Of a stretch of 64,000 nt of DNA, positions 1 through 12,111 are shown piece after piece; position 1 is the first letter of the stretch; each line of letters opens with the position of its first letter. Source of the stretch: Trichostrongylus colubriformis. Its lineage: Eukaryota > Nematoda > Chromadorea > Rhabditida > Trichostrongylidae. The stretch covers positions 744,001-808,000 of the forward strand of contig OZ022259.1 of NCBI GenBank assembly GCA_963978905.1, read 5' to 3'. The position numbers and the translations under genes are program-made. The notes under the pieces were generated by a model. It was not told the DNA's origin and did no database searches. It was given only the letters and a program-made list of their open reading frames with translations.

Positions 1-30
1 TTGAAGTTTTCTCAGATTGACTTACTTGAC

Positions 31-300
31 TTAATCGGCTGGCAAGTTGCCTGACGCGGTCATGCCGCATCTTCGCCGAGGTGTGTTGTCCATGAGCAGA
101 GCTGAGTCCTCGATCACGATCTTCAGCGATAGGTCGAATGGAATCCACCCACTCGTCGCTGTTCCATAACCTGCGAAACGAAATGTCTCGCTTAAACTGC
201 CGATCAACGCCAAGCAACCTCAGGTCTTCCTTCACCACATCTGTCCAGAATCTCCGCTTGCGGCCGGGCGGCCTCCTCCAACTGGGATCCGGAAGCATCC
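31..300 (-). pseudogene. RTE-like LINE fragment, 3' end of reverse-transcriptase ORF
   Basis: Read on the minus strand, this stretch encodes a peptide of the kind found at the C-terminus of nematode RTE-type LINE proteins: a GR-K-RRFWTDVVKEDL start, then LGVDRQFKRDISF, RRLWNSDEWVDSI and a run of charged residues. The frame has no good start codon and the 5' part is absent, so it is a fragment, cut by the window edge or by decay. The family call rests on motif memory. A remnant of another LINE clade cannot be excluded. Confidence 0.5.
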
Positions 301-504
301 TGATCCTGGGGGTTGCGGCTTACTGTTACCTGCACGTGGTACCCCTGCTTTTACTAAACTCAGTAAGCGTTCGCAGTATACGCTGGAATCGTTCGAGCTA
401 TATAAGTTGCACACTTATCATGGCAAAAGTATTCCATATATTGCACCGTCCATATAGGTGTACGCACTAGGAAGAAGCTTGGCGACGCAGATTCTTTCAT
501 TGGG

Positions 505-783
505 TGCATCCAGGATGCTGCAAAGGAAACACTCCCGGTTCTTCAGCCAAGAAGGAAGTATGCTTACGCATTCGCGGAGACAAGGTCCACATACAACTCC
601 GTATGTGTTGCTCGCTCTGCTGGAGATCTGAAGCAGGAAATGCGCCTAAGAAGAAAACTGCGTCGTCAGCTGCAACGCGATCGTGAGAGTGAATGGATGT
701 CGAGAGCGGAGGATTTCGAAAAGGCGTGGGAGGACAGGAACCCGAGGAAGGCCTACACATTTCTCATATCGATGGCTTATTTC
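505..783 (+). pseudogene. RTE-like LINE fragment, linker before reverse transcriptase
   Basis: An open stretch of about 93 codons without an ATG start begins with IQDAAKETLPVL, continues through ETRSTYNSVC and a basic RLRRKLRRQLQRDRESEW segment, and reaches EKAWEDRNPRKAY. This is the charged linker between the endonuclease and reverse-transcriptase domains of nematode RTE-like LINEs. No RT palm motif follows; the frame degenerates after about 783. It lies on the strand opposite to the fragment at 31-300, so the two are separate or rearranged pieces. Confidence 0.5.
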
Positions 784-3439
784 ATGCGCCTTGTGATCGC
801 ATCCTGAAACGGATGCTTGTACTTGGTTTTTTTTTAAAAAGCGGTAATTCAGTCAAATTGGAAGTGGATTTAACGGTACGCCTTGTTTCCTAAAGCCGTT
901 GGCTCTTTTGCATAGCACTTTTCTTGTTCCTCTACATCCAAATATCATGTACACTCTATTTTTATCTCAGTTTTTCCAAAAAAAATAGATGCAATAGTGC
1001 TGTCTCATGTGTTGGCCAGTAGTGGACAGAGTCAAGCAAGGGATAAGGAATCTTGAAGGAGTTGTGTTTCCGAAAATCAAAATACTGGTGCATCCTTTAG
1101 AAGATTTACGAGTCGATCACGTGTCTCTCAAAAGGTAACTCGATAATCATGTTTTGTAACTGCTAGGTATTAGTGCCATGAATATCGACTACCGGCCTTT
1201 CTTTGGGCACTCTTTTATGTACTAACATCAATCAGCATGAAATGTGGGTAGTCGCAGTCGGGGTCAGTTTGGATATGGTTGGAATCGTATTTTTCGAAAT
1301 TTACTTCAACACAACGCTTGACCTTGCATCGGCATGTTAATGTATAATCGGTAGAGACGTAATGCCTCTCTTGCTGATGTTTCTCTCTTCTTTTCAACCG
1401 AAATTTGTAGCACTAGTTGTGAGTGTGGATGATTTATTGCTGGGCACCATTTTCATTTTTTTATTTCCATTTGATCACTTGAATTTCGTTTTCATGCACT
1501 GATTAGCAGTTTTTAAAAAATGAACGACTCTGTAGTACTCACACTGGCAACTGTGTACACTGTCAGTTTGGCACACTCAGTGATTGATAACTTGTCAGAA
1601 ATTGTGTGTTTTCCCTCGGTCACTTGTTGCCGTGTTGCTTTTGCGTAGCATTCTTCTCTGGAACGTATGCATGTGGTTTTGTCAGCTTCGCTGATTTCTG
1701 ATTCTCATTCTTTCCCCTTTCTTATCGCATCAACACTCTTTTTATCGTGTTTCACCTTTCCTTATTTCTAGCTCCTCCCCGAGTAGCTAATTCCTATAAT
1801 GTGAGCTAATCAGTTAATTTCTAATTCATAGTACGGTTACTATTATAACTTCACTTCACCTGTCTGTCTAGCGGGGGAACGCCATCAAATCATCTTCGGA
1901 GTTCACGGGTATACGGCTGGATCCATTTCTCAGACCCATCCTTTTTTTGAATCTTTCCAATGGTCGTAGCAATGGAGAGCTTTTAAGATGTAGTAATTTT
2001 TTCATGAGAGTAAGGCTGAAGACTTTGAGGGATGAGTGGAAATGCCAATCCACATCTGCGCAAAGCGGCCAGTCTTTTTAAACCGTTTCACCTTACCTTA
2101 TTCGAGCGTTCCCGTGTACCGAGAGCGCGTATAAGTGGAAAGAGAAGCACCAACTGCTCTGGTAGTAGATAGTTATATGGTATCCCTCACAGTCAGGGCT
2201 GAATGCACGAATTGACTGAGGAGCACTGTTATTATATTGGACAGATGTCGATCTTTCTTTTCGTCTAATCAAATCACGTGAAAAGGATTTCAGCCTTCTG
2301 TAAGTGTTCCTTTAGAATGTGGTGGGCAATTAGTCATACAGTAATAGGTGTTTGCAGCATGTCGTATATCATTTTAGAGAGATTTAGCGATTCTACAAAA
2401 GGATTGTTTAACCTCCGGAAATGTTTAATAGAGCCGATTTTCAGACTACACTAGCCAAGTGGTACGTGCAATCAGCAAATATTGGCCTGACCGGCAATCG
2501 ATTGAAACCCTGTACATCACTTCAAGAAAATCAGTCGATCATGTGTCCCGTACTTAGCCCATCCTCTTTTGCGAAATCCGTGAGGAGCTATTATGTTTCG
2601 TGGTCCATCCATTTTTCTTGGGGAGCTCAATGGAAATGTCCGCTAGGAGGGACTTGGCTGAGTTGCCAGCTCCTCCCTGGCAGTATATTGCTGTTTTCTT
2701 CAGTTTTGAGGGCCGATCTTCTTACAAAAACCGTTTCCCACCTCTGTAGGTCACTTTTGAGTCTTGCTGGGACGGGGCGCCTGAGATGCTGACCTCCGCC
2801 AGTGCCGCAGGCTCTTCGTCTATGGTTTCAGCCATACGCTTTTAGACCTCACTGAAAGCGATCGCACACTCGGGTTAAATCTGCTTTACTGTTGTAACAC
2901 GACGAGCAACAAATAGATGTGTTCCTCCACAAGGCAACAATACGAGATACATATGAATGAGTATTCTCAAGGCGACAACGACGAGTAACAAATAAATGAG
3001 TCTCTCCCAAGGCAAGCAATGATAGGATAAGATGCTCCAGACACGTGTTACCGGAAAGGGGATCAGTTCAAGTTCACTGTACATGGGGCTTCGCCTCATT
3101 CACTCTTGAATCTTCTAGTAAGGGTAGACTACTTTCTACTTACTCAACGATCAGCCCTTTACACATAGGTACGCACAATACCGCTACTCGCGATCACAGC
3201 CGACCGAAGACTTCTTGTACGGAACTCTCTTCTCGATGCTACCCCTTTTCGCGGTCTTTTGAGCTGTACCGGCACATGATCAATACAGTGCATGAAAAGA
3301 ACATACAACAGATGAGACGGGAGGAGGTCATATAAAAAGATCAGTAAGATGACATACTACCATCGTATATAATAATATGTCAAAGGAAGAGATTGTGACA
3401 GTCGCATAAAAACCAGTAAAGACTATACTTCCTACCGTT
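784..3439. other. Non-coding stretch, no supported feature
   Basis: AT-rich sequence with only short chance reading frames (longest about 123 codons, 2421-2792, no recognisable motif). No repeat boundary, RNA gene or exon pattern was seen. Confidence 0.4.
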
Positions 3440-4020
3440 CAACAGTCTACCTTCTCGCGAAGAATGCACTGCAAACTGCTAAGTCATGAGCTGTTGTCGT
3501 GTCCAAAACCACCTCTTCCTCAGCGTTCCTTACCCGATTTCATTGCCTTCATGCACTCTTTCCAGACCTTTTCTACCCCCTCCGACGTGACTGTTCAGAT
3601 CATCTGCTGCGGTGACTTAATCTCTCCCGGAACTGATCCGATGGCTTCGTCAGGGCAAAGATAGAACTTGTCCTCCTCATGTTTAGAACGACCGGCTTGC
3701 AGTGCGCACACGGTAATTATGGTCCAACTCTTCCCTGGTATCTACCGCCAGAGACATTATTCGTTCACTGATCCTATCTACGGCAGAGACGCAACCTCCG
3801 AGAGGCTCCGCTATCGCGATAACAACATCATTCCGTTTGGTGTCTACGCGTTGTAGGAGAGCTTGACACCTCCCCAATCTCTCTTGCCTTGGCTTCTTCC
3901 AGGCAGGTCTTCTGAAGGCAGAGGGCATTGATGTTTCTGCTTTTCCTGATGTCAGCAACCTCTCCAGACTTTCCGGTTTGCGATTCGATAGTTAGAGGCC
4001 CAATTCAAGCTAACTTCTTT
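3440..4020 (-). pseudogene. RTE-like LINE endonuclease (APE-type) remnant
   Basis: Minus-strand translations in three frames together follow an APE-type LINE endonuclease. In order from 4020 downwards: a short N-terminal piece, then TKRNDVVIAIAEPLGGCVSA, VDRISERIMSLAVDTREE, and after frame changes an AADDLN-HVGG-RKGLERVH stretch (the GDxN region, with the Asp changed context). The frame changes and in-frame stops show it is dead. It may belong to the same family as the fragments at 31-300 and 505-783. Confidence 0.5.
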
Positions 4021-4489
4021 GGTTTTCTCTGAGCAGTTAGCCAAGGACCGAGGGCCGATCAGATTAATGGCTTGCTTTTTTGGGGCAAGTGAGTCCTTGG
4101 ATAAATGCTTGCACTTCACCTTCGTTGCGGTTGTACGGTGCACCCTCGCGGTGTTGTGTCTACTTGAACACAACGTGGTGCTCACGTGAAGAAGGAAATC
4201 TGCAATAAGAGAAGATAATTTGATACACAGCCATTCCGATGATGAAAGCAGCTTTCACATTGGGAATTGTTTGTCTAAGGCCAGGTGTGATGTGGTTGGG
4301 GGGGGGGGCGTAGCTGATTTGTGTCCAACCAGGCACAGCACGGTGATCGCAACAAAGATGCAGTCTCAGTAGTTGTTCAAGGACCTACTTGACCCATGGA
4401 AGCAAACCACTAATCTGATTATCGCGTAGTATGCCTTTGTTAAGATTAACTATACTACTTCAGGATGGAAAAGGCAAACTAGATAAAGA

Positions 4490-4805
4490 GCGGTGCGACT
4501 TGCCGATCAACCAATAAAACTTGCAGAAGGGGTCGGAATTAAGTACTGGACACATGGTCATTCGTTTTCCCTGAAGTAAAATATACATAGTGCTTTATGT
4601 AATTGCCGGTTTGATCAGTTTTTGTTGACTAGACCCACCAGTTCACCAGCCTGAAGAAAATCGGCCCCATTCTAACTCCTGAGCCTGAACACACCCTTTT
4701 GTAAAGCAGATTGTCCACATCTGAGTGATGTAAATATGCTGCACAAACCTATAATTTAATAGGAAATTTCGTTCGAAATAAAAGCGCCATTACCCATGGA
4801 ATGAC
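4490..4805. repeat. Dispersed foldback family, right-half copy
   Basis: This resembles the right half of the longer copy at 15165-16030: a segment with AAGTACTGGACACATGGT, then TTGCCGGTTTGATCA, then GCCTGAAG...CGGCCCCATT, ending near CATTACCCATGGAATGACC. A third copy lies at 42302-43020. The left half is missing here. Confidence 0.4.
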
Positions 4806-6855
4806 CGACAGTCTTTCGAGAGGCTAATTGTTAGCAATAAGGTGGTAGAGCACGCTTCTATGTCTTTGAAGGTGGGACGGCGGAAAGCAATGATTTTCGG
4901 CGTGCCGACTATGTATAAGCATTCAATCGGAATTCTTGCAAAAGAAGGTTGATGGACAGTAAAATATACTGACACTAACGGATTTTTTCGTAGTTATTAA
5001 GAGGTTTTGATCATGCAGTTTTGAGTACGTATTCATGATCTTAGTCAATTCTAGTGTTTAAGAAAATCTGCGCGCCCCAATCGCCCGGACGGCGATTGTT
5101 TGCCAATATTCTTTTCATTGTTGGTAATGGTTGGCTGGGTGGCTAAGCGCAGTGATGCGAGTCGTCGCAATGTGCAGATCTCATGGCGTGACCAAAGCTA
5201 ATCCTATGACTGCCACCGGTATTGTAGCACCAGTCAGTAGATTTTCATCTCATGGGTTTGATTCATTTCCACTAGCTGTCGGCCCAGTCTTACATTAGAT
5301 CTGCTTGAGCTGAAGAACTGGATATTACGTGACGTTAGCGGGCCACCCAGGGGGCTCCACGATGTTCTTACCGAAATTGGAAATTATGATGACAGCAGGG
5401 TGTGACCTTTTGTCTGTAGTTAACGGATGCGACTAACGAACAGTAAGTGGTTGCTGAGTGCGCGCAATAGCGTATTCAGAAGTACGTATGGCGTCCTACC
5501 CACATTGTTTTTGATTGACTGGAAGTTTCTGCTTTGGCTTGTGAGAGGGTTTCTTTTTTTTTTGCTCTGCAGTGTCGCTCTTGGTTACATGCGGGGTTTT
5601 GAACAACTTTGCTGTTTTACCACTTGTGAGATTCAACTCTTTCTCCGACTTCCACTCAGATTCTTCGGTTTTATCACTCTTGCTTAGAGTTCTCTATCAC
5701 GTTTGTACCCAAAAAAAAAACCAACTTTTGCGCTCGAGGTTCACACGTGTCTGTAAGATGTTGCTGCCTAGTAGAAGGCGGTGAAAACACACCGTCATAT
5801 GTGATGTTTGTTCCCGCTGTGCAGCCACTCTGTTGAATGACCTTCGATTTCTTTTCTATCATTCATTGTGAACCTTGAAGTTTTGTCGTCTTTGTGCTGC
5901 CTGACGGTTATACTATCGATTTCTTGTTGAATTCACCACTTGTTTATAAGTAACGAGATGGCATGCACTCTGAAAATCGTCCCTCCCTTTTCTCAAATTA
6001 TCGGTGTATCGAGCATTCTCTTTTGATATAGACTTTTTTACAAGCATTTAATAGGTAGGTATGCTTGGATGCCCTCCTTGCCCATGATGTGCATTAGTTG
6101 CCCCACACCCTTTTGCTTAGAGGAATTGCGCCCGGATTTTCATTATTATATCTCCTTTCTAAATCACTTCATTGGATGCAGTACTCGAAGAAAAGCAAGG
6201 AAGAATGCAAATATATCCTCCGTTCTACTAATAAGTGAAAAATCTGAAAAAAGCAGCCTGTTTTAATTCCCGTCCCGCCCAAATTACCCGCGTACCCGTA
6301 AAGTGTGTAGACATTGATTGGATGTATTTCTGCCAGGTTTTGATTTTTTTGAGTGAAGTTTGCATGTAAGTTACACTGCACAAATACAACATTACTGTAT
6401 GCAACGGAAGAAATATCCAAATTTCCGATAACGATTCCTTTGGATGCCTTTCATTGTGGTACGCCACTCAGCTTCGAAACCCGTATAACGCCCTAAAAAC
6501 AAAATGTGTATTATGACTGAGTTCCTTAGTCAAAATGGCATATTTTCCGCTCAGCCGCTTTGTTCTCGTTCGCTTCTCATGCAACTTCATGGTTACGTCC
6601 CCGACAGAAGCAAAGTATTCTTTTGAGGAGTCTGAAGAATCAATTCCTTAAATTAACATCAGGGGATCCATTTTTCGATGCCATGTTCTGAAAAGACTGA
6701 TCTACATTCCGAACGCTTTTCTGGTTATTTCACTCGTACATGTATCGTCTCAGAGGACTTTTGTGTTGTCTTGTACGCTTTTTTCACTGGATTAAATTCC
6801 TCGAATGGAACCCTATGTATAATGTGGTTGTCAAGGCCTTTTTTACGTATTGACA
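4806..6855. other. Intergenic, no supported feature
   Basis: Only short unsupported reading frames. A tRNA-like A box/B box pair (about 5137 and 5253) is too far apart for a tRNA gene and was not called. A poly-A run at 5710-5719 is the only other notable feature. Confidence 0.35.
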
Positions 6856-6857
6856 TA

Positions 6858-8417
6858 CAGTAGCGGTCAAAAGTTTGGAAACTTTTGAATTTTCAAACTC
6901 CCTCGATTAAGAAACAACCGAGTTGTCTCAAATTCACAGAATAGGCATATAATCAAGTAGAGAACACGATGTCGAACGTCGTTTTCTTGAGAGTGGAAAT
7001 TTCGAGTGAGAAGATGCTGTTTATCTCAAAAAGGGCGCGTCAAAATTTGGAAACTTTTCAATAACAAAGAAAATCGAACCTAATAACGTCAGAATACGAG
7101 ACAAAAGCTAGTGCTTCGTTGGATAACCGCGTGAATCAATGACAGCCTTACACCTTCTGGGCATTGACTCGATGAGAGCACCGATTTTGGACTGAGGAAT
7201 CGAAGCCCATTCTTTCAACAGAATATCATACTTTTCATCGCAATTCTTCACTGGATTGTGTCTTGTACGACGCTGAAGTTCCTCCCAAAGGTGCTCAATC
7301 GGATTGAGGGTCGGACTTTGGCTTGGCCACTTCATGACAGTAATTTTATTCGATCTCGAGAAGTCGGTCACGAGGCGGGAAGCATGCTTCGGATCATTGT
7401 CATGCTGAAAAATCCATTCCCTAGGCATTCTTTGACGAGCAAAAGGAAGCATGGTACTATCCAGAATACTCTTGTACGCGGGCGAGTCCATATACTCTTG
7501 GATACGGAAAAGTGGGCCAACGCCACATAGACCAAAACATCCCCATACCATCATATTACCTCCGCCATGCTTCACTGTTGGTACCTGGTACTTTGGATGA
7601 TTTCTCTTGTTCACAGGACGCCTCACGTACTTCAAACCATCGCTGCCAAAGAGGCAGAACTTGGATTCATCGCTGAACAAAACTTTTCCTCACTCTTTTC
7701 TGGTCCAGGCAAGGTGCTGACGTGCGAAACTCAGTCGCGCCTTCCTATTCCTTGAGCTCGCTAGTGGTTTCCTGCTGGGACGTCTTCCAAATAATCCGCC
7801 AACTCTCAGACGACGCTGAACAGTACTTTGGCTGACAGAAAGGCCCAAAAATTTGTCACTTGCTTGAGAATGTCCGTTGACGAAGCGCGCGGGTCAGCAT
7901 GCAAGGCCCTTACGATGAATGTGTCGTCCCTTGGTGTCGTTTTACGAGATCTTCCTGAACCATGAGTCTTCACCACACCATGTCTTTGGTAGCGCTTGAA
8001 AATCTTGGTGATCGTGGTTTTAGCGAGGTGATACTGCTCTGCAAGAAGATTCTTGGGCGTTCCAGATTGAATGGCCCGAACAATCGTCTCCTGCACAGCT
8101 AGTGCTACTTCTTTATCAGATCCCATCTGAAAATGAGATACTGTGCCATAACTTTACCTAAAACTATGAAAAAATTGCAAACCTTCACAAATTAGCAGCG
8201 GCATGGTATCGTTACAAGAGAGTTTCCATACTTTTGACGCGCCATATTATGAGTAAATCACATAATTTAGATCAATTAACCGATTATCGGCAAGCGATGT
8301 CACGCATGTGTTTCCTACTCAATTCTATACTTACCATGTGAATTTGAGACAACTCGGTTGTTTCTTAATCGAGGAAGGTTGAAAATTCGAAAGTTTCCAA
8401 ACTTTTGACCGCTACTG
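6858..8417 (-). mobile_element. Tc1-like DNA transposon (DD34E), IR/DR type
   Basis: A 1,560-bp element bounded by TA target duplications (6856-6857 and 8418-8419). The termini are near-perfect inverted repeats of about 80 bp starting CAGTAGCGGTCAAAAGTTTGG. A second, internal copy of the same motif (GGCGCGTCAAAA-TTTGGAAAC) occurs near 7034-7057 and, inverted, near 8220-8246, giving an IR/DR layout as in several Tc1-family elements. It encodes one transposase on the minus strand, which is interrupted. The same outer 15 bases cap the MITE at 22921-23423. Confidence 0.92.
7108..8126 (-). pseudogene. Tc1-family transposase, broken by one frameshift and one stop
   Basis: The start at 8126 opens an N-terminal helix-turn-helix region (106 codons, to 7806) including the KNLLAEQYHLAKTTITKIFK recognition-type helix. 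Near 7845-7855 the reading shifts frame; the continuation runs through SVSQSTVQRRLRV and an RRPSRKP linker to an in-frame TGA just before the SDESKF motif. The final open piece (7108-7680, 190 codons) carries the catalytic core: D in FSDESKF, D in QHDNDPKH and E in NPIEHLWEEL, with 34 residues between the last two (DD34E). All catalytic residues remain, so decay appears recent. It would cut and paste the surrounding element if intact. Confidence 0.88.
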
Positions 8418-8419
8418 TA

Positions 8420-9248
8420 TATGTAGGAAAAAGCTGCCGTAGAGAAGAGGGACGAGGATGGCTCGCTGACGCGAACCTGCAACATTGATCATTGCATAAG
8501 AGACAGGTCCTAGCACTAATGCCGTGGTAACGTCTTTCGTGGAATATGGCGTCTTCACATCAAGCAAAAAGCCACCATATGACCAACTACCTGGTGGAAT
8601 CTGATGCGTAATGCAGTTTCTTTTCCTCTTGAAGCTGTCACAGTCATTCTTCAATGGAAATGTTCTGCGCTGATTTGCAGCCTCCTTCATTCTTATTTTC
8701 TATCACCATCGGATTCGAATATAGTAGGTAGCATTCGAGTAGTACGGTTCCTCTTTTGTGACGCTTCACGCCTTCAGAATTGTAGGATGAATAGTGTGAC
8801 AAAATAATTTTGCTCTACTTTCAAACATTTCGATCGAAATTCGATGCAGAACAATATGAGATTCTCTGCTTCCGGATTAATGGCACTCCTCCCTCTGTAT
8901 TCGAATAAATAAATGAATATTTGCGCCTCACAAACAAGAATTACAGCAGTTGCTCGTTATCCCTCAGACATGGTAACTTCTTTCACAAACGAAGGGTTCG
9001 CTTCAGTTGTCTCCTGAATAACATCCTCTAAAATTTCACCCCATTTCGTAGTGCAGCTTTCGGCCATCTAGCCGAAATGTGTTTTTTTCGCATGCCTTTT
9101 GCCTGCTCAACCTAATTGAGTAGTCCATTACGTTAGGAGTTGGCAGGCCATCCTTCTTGAACATCAGTTCGGCCCTTCTCCACGAAAACCAATAAAGAAC
9201 GCATTGCGAATAAATCTACCAAAATCATTATAGAAGCAGGTTGTGTTC
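8420..9248. other. Downstream flank of the minus-strand gene
   Basis: About 830 bp without a supported exon. An open minus-strand frame at 8412-8690 overlaps the transposon end and shows no motif or splice evidence. Confidence 0.3.
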
Positions 9249-9462
9249 TTAGAATGATTGCACTTCCTGCTCCTTCAGGTTCTTCAGATGTCCCAGAAAG
9301 TACACGAGAGCGTTGGCGGTGGAATACCTGCACAACCGTGAAAGCTTTTTCAACGGTGAAGAGGTCTTCAAATGTGCACCGTATGATTCCGTCTCCATGT
9401 GCCGTCGGATTTCCTCAACTCTGCTTTTCTGAGCGTCCAAGAGAACCTGTCCTTTTTGGTTG
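9249..9462 (-). CDS. Unidentified gene, candidate last coding exon
   Basis: On the minus strand an acceptor ACTCTCAG precedes 9462. The exon supplies one base to a split codon and then 71 codons including the TAA at 9249-9251. The peptide starts NQKGQVLLDAQKSRVEEIRR, rich in charged residues and probably helical or coiled coil, and ends ALVYFLGHLKNLKEQEVQSF. The phase matches the preceding candidate exon (9554-9791) exactly, through a 91-base intron with a GTGAGA donor. I do not recognise the protein. The phase agreement over several exons is the main evidence that the gene is real. Confidence 0.5.
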
Positions 9463-9553
9463 CTGAGAGTGCATTCCATGTGCATTATGAGCTACTCTTC
9501 TCATAGTTTGCTCTGAAACTTACAATCTCTGCACACCTTCTCATGCTTCTCAC

Positions 9554-9791
9554 TCGATTGCGGCGGATGCGTTTTCTGACCATCCGCGCGGTTCGATTAG
9601 TAGCTGTCGAAGCTGGGTGACCTCCACGAGGCGATCAGAAGTGCTCTTGCTCTGAAGTTCCACGAAAAATGTGCCGATGCGTTTTGAGATACAGCACACA
9701 ATATCGGTAGGAGTATCCGGCAGCGGATTGGATTTGGTTTGGATGAGGTGACACTGTCTACCAGTGAGGAGATAACAACCAGGGAGATATA
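9554..9791 (-). CDS. Unidentified gene, candidate penultimate exon
   Basis: 238 bases: two bases of a split codon, 78 codons, then two bases. Acceptor TGCTCTCAG lies just above 9791; donor GTGAGA follows 9554. The peptide has YLPGCYLLTGRQCHLIQTK, then DIVCCISKRIGTFFVELQSK and VEVTQLRQLLIEPRGW. It has no ATG of its own, as expected of an internal exon. The incoming phase equals the outgoing phase of the exon at 10227-10403. Function unknown. Confidence 0.5.
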
Positions 9792-10115
9792 CTGAGAGCA
9801 GAACTGTCAGTTTAACTATAAAGTAAAAAGCTTCGCTCAGTATATTTGTTTTGGTACTGCGTTTTCTTCGGAGTATATGTACTCCTTAAAGATTCTGTTG
9901 CAATATTTTTGCCGCACCCCGTATACATGCTAACACTTAAAGGCAGATAAGCAAGCTCAAATGTACATGGACTTGAACATGCTGTATGATGCACCGATTT
10001 GATGTATTTCTTCAAATTGATCTTGTACTAATTAAATGGGACGCAGGGATGGGATCATGATTCTAAGGAACTTGATTCATTTGGTATATTTAGGTAATGA
10101 AGCCGATGGAAGCTC

Positions 10116-10195
10116 ATTCCCAATTTTGGTTAATATTAACGAGGTTTGTAAAAGAATTCCCAATTTTGGTTAATATTAACGAGGTTTGTAAAAGA
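10116..10195. repeat. 40-bp tandem duplication
   Basis: Two consecutive copies of a 40-bp unit beginning ATTCCCAATTTTGGTTAATA, inside the predicted 435-bp intron of the minus-strand candidate gene. Confidence 0.9.
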
Positions 10196-10226
10196 ACCTT
10201 TTGAAACTCCTACTCTTTAGACTCAC

Positions 10227-10403
10227 TTCCAGCAAAAAGAGAAATATGCGTGGATACGTTGTTTCGCTGAAATCTAGGGGATTCCACAGTTCCCATATCG
10301 GTATTGTGGTGATGCTTCTTGGTGAAGTATCTGCTGTAGAATTCTTTATATTCATCATGAATCCTTGTGAAAGGAATCATAAACTTTTGAATCGCTGCAT
10401 GAC
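10227..10403 (-). CDS. Unidentified gene, candidate internal exon
   Basis: 177 bases: two bases, 58 codons, one base, with an AG acceptor at 10404-10405 and a GTGAGT donor after 10227. The peptide includes HAAIQKFMIPFTRIHDEYKE, FYSRYFTKKHHHNTDMG and NNVSTHISLFAG, with amino-acid composition unlike random AT-rich sequence. Joined to 9554-9791 the frame stays open across the junction. The upstream partner is unsettled because the exon requires a preceding exon ending in phase 1. Confidence 0.5.
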
Positions 10404-10886
10404 CTCATTATTGTGGTGTAATTAGTATGCCCGTGGCATCATCGGACTTGGTTCTCCTTGAGGCCGCTTTTGTATTTGTAAACAAGGCCTTCGTTTTCCT
10501 TCCCTCGTATACGATTCGTTCAAGTGGCCCACGTACTATTATCCAACATACTCCTCCCCCTCCCTATTATATTTGGCTTGTGTTCATTTCAAGGTCCGAG
10601 AGGTAGCAGTCCATTACCATTCACCTTCTCTGATGCTTTCCCACTTGTTTTCATTTTTCGTTTTCTTCATTTCTTTTTTCGCCTATTCTTTGGGAGAAAG
10701 CCTTTAGGTGGACGACCATTGGGCATTCTGATATGCGTGTTTTTGACTCTCTGAGGTTGTCGCAGCGATCCCTTCAAATTACAATATTGCTACTGAAGAG
10801 GACTGAAAGAAAACAACGATCGTCACCGTGTCGTGCGTCATGCCTTCAACCTTCATGAATCGCAGAAGCCCTCGGAAGGGATCTAC

Positions 10887-11110
10887 CTCTCCAAGAATTC
10901 CAATAAACGGATCCCTTGGTAACATGAACAGAAGCCAGTATCTCCTTGTGTCAGTTCCCAAAAAGCGAGTCGATTCCTCCATTCAAGTTGAGAGTTTCGG
11001 AGGGAGAGGTTTAAAACAAGGGATCCGTCCACTGGAATTATTCGAGAGTTTCTTTCACTGTTGCGCCCACGACTTTGGATTTTGTACCAAACCCTTTCAA
11101 ATTCATTGAT
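10887..11110 (-). CDS. Unidentified gene, tentative upstream exon
   Basis: An ATTCACAG acceptor ends at 11111 and a GTAGAT donor follows 10887. Between them 74 codons stay open, beginning INEFERVWYKIQSRGRNSER and containing GSLVLNLSLRNSQLEWRNR. An overlapping frame (10779-10982) is also open, and the outgoing phase does not fit the exon at 10403 directly, so another exon or a different donor must exist. Treat as suggestive only. Confidence 0.3.
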
Positions 11111-12111
11111 CTGTGAATGATGTGAAACAAAAATCTGAGGCTTTGGTCAATAATGAGTCCACCACCGATCACTAATTCGTCGTCAATGAGAGCACTCCAC
11201 CGCTATTTGATCAGCATTGGCCGTCACCCTCTTGTGAGTAACCCCGCATTTCATTCGCTGTACTATTGTACGCTGGCACATGAGAGAACTGATTTATCTA
11301 GGTATTAAATTTTTCTTGATCCCATCAAAGGGTGTGGTTGTCTTTTTATGATCAATTCCGGAAACCACAACTAGCAGCTTTGTAGCATGACCGCATGTTC
11401 AAAATCATACCAGTTGTCTAGCTTGGTTTCTAACGATTTGTGTGGGCTACGAACTGTAGCATGCAGCTGAGAAGTCCACGGGGGTGGCGATGACCGAACC
11501 ATGACAGTGTCCGCTGACCATCACGGCTCTGCGACGAGCGTTTTGTGATAATTGCCGGTTGACGAGACGGGATCATTCCTTGACGACTTCAAGGACGAGT
11601 TTTACCACGCACGTTATTTACCTGCACAGTGTACCGGTTCCTGCTAATTTACAAGCATTACAAGCCGCTCCGAATTTTCCCTTTATATTTGACCTGCCTG
11701 TAGAAGAGAGTACTCAGGGGTTCACGTCTCTAGGAACATCAAAAGTCCATATGTTCCGGTGGGTTTTCTGATGTTCCTACTTCATGCGCTTAGTCTGACA
11801 TGATCTCATTGGCCGCTGCATGGATAACATGATCAGCTGTCCGTGGCTGTCTATCCCTCCATTGTCATCATGGCTCCCTGAATAAATGCATCCAGCTGGT
11901 ATTTTAAATTTGCGGCTAGGACAACGCAATTTAGCTACGTAAGTTAATATTACCACGTAAAACACTCTTCGGTGGTGTTTTTTCCTTCTCGATTGATTTA
12001 TTTATTCACTTCACGACGCAGATTTTTGTTTATTCGCTCGGTTTTATGAGGTGAAGATTTTCCAAAGAATTTATGGAAGCAGCGCTGTCGGATATCATAT
12101 CCGCCCATTCA
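11111..12111. other. Non-coding or unresolved
   Basis: Could hold further 5' exons of the minus-strand gene, but no exon with clear splice signals was seen. Confidence 0.3.

Noticed and set aside
1868..2053. Minus-strand 61-codon frame ending in a basic peptide
   Set aside because: Looked LINE-like at first, but no motif could be matched.
5131..5265. tRNA-like A box (TGGCTAAGCGC) and B box (GGTTTGATTC)
   Set aside because: Separated by about 115 bp with no cloverleaf; at most a degenerate SINE, not supported by a second copy.
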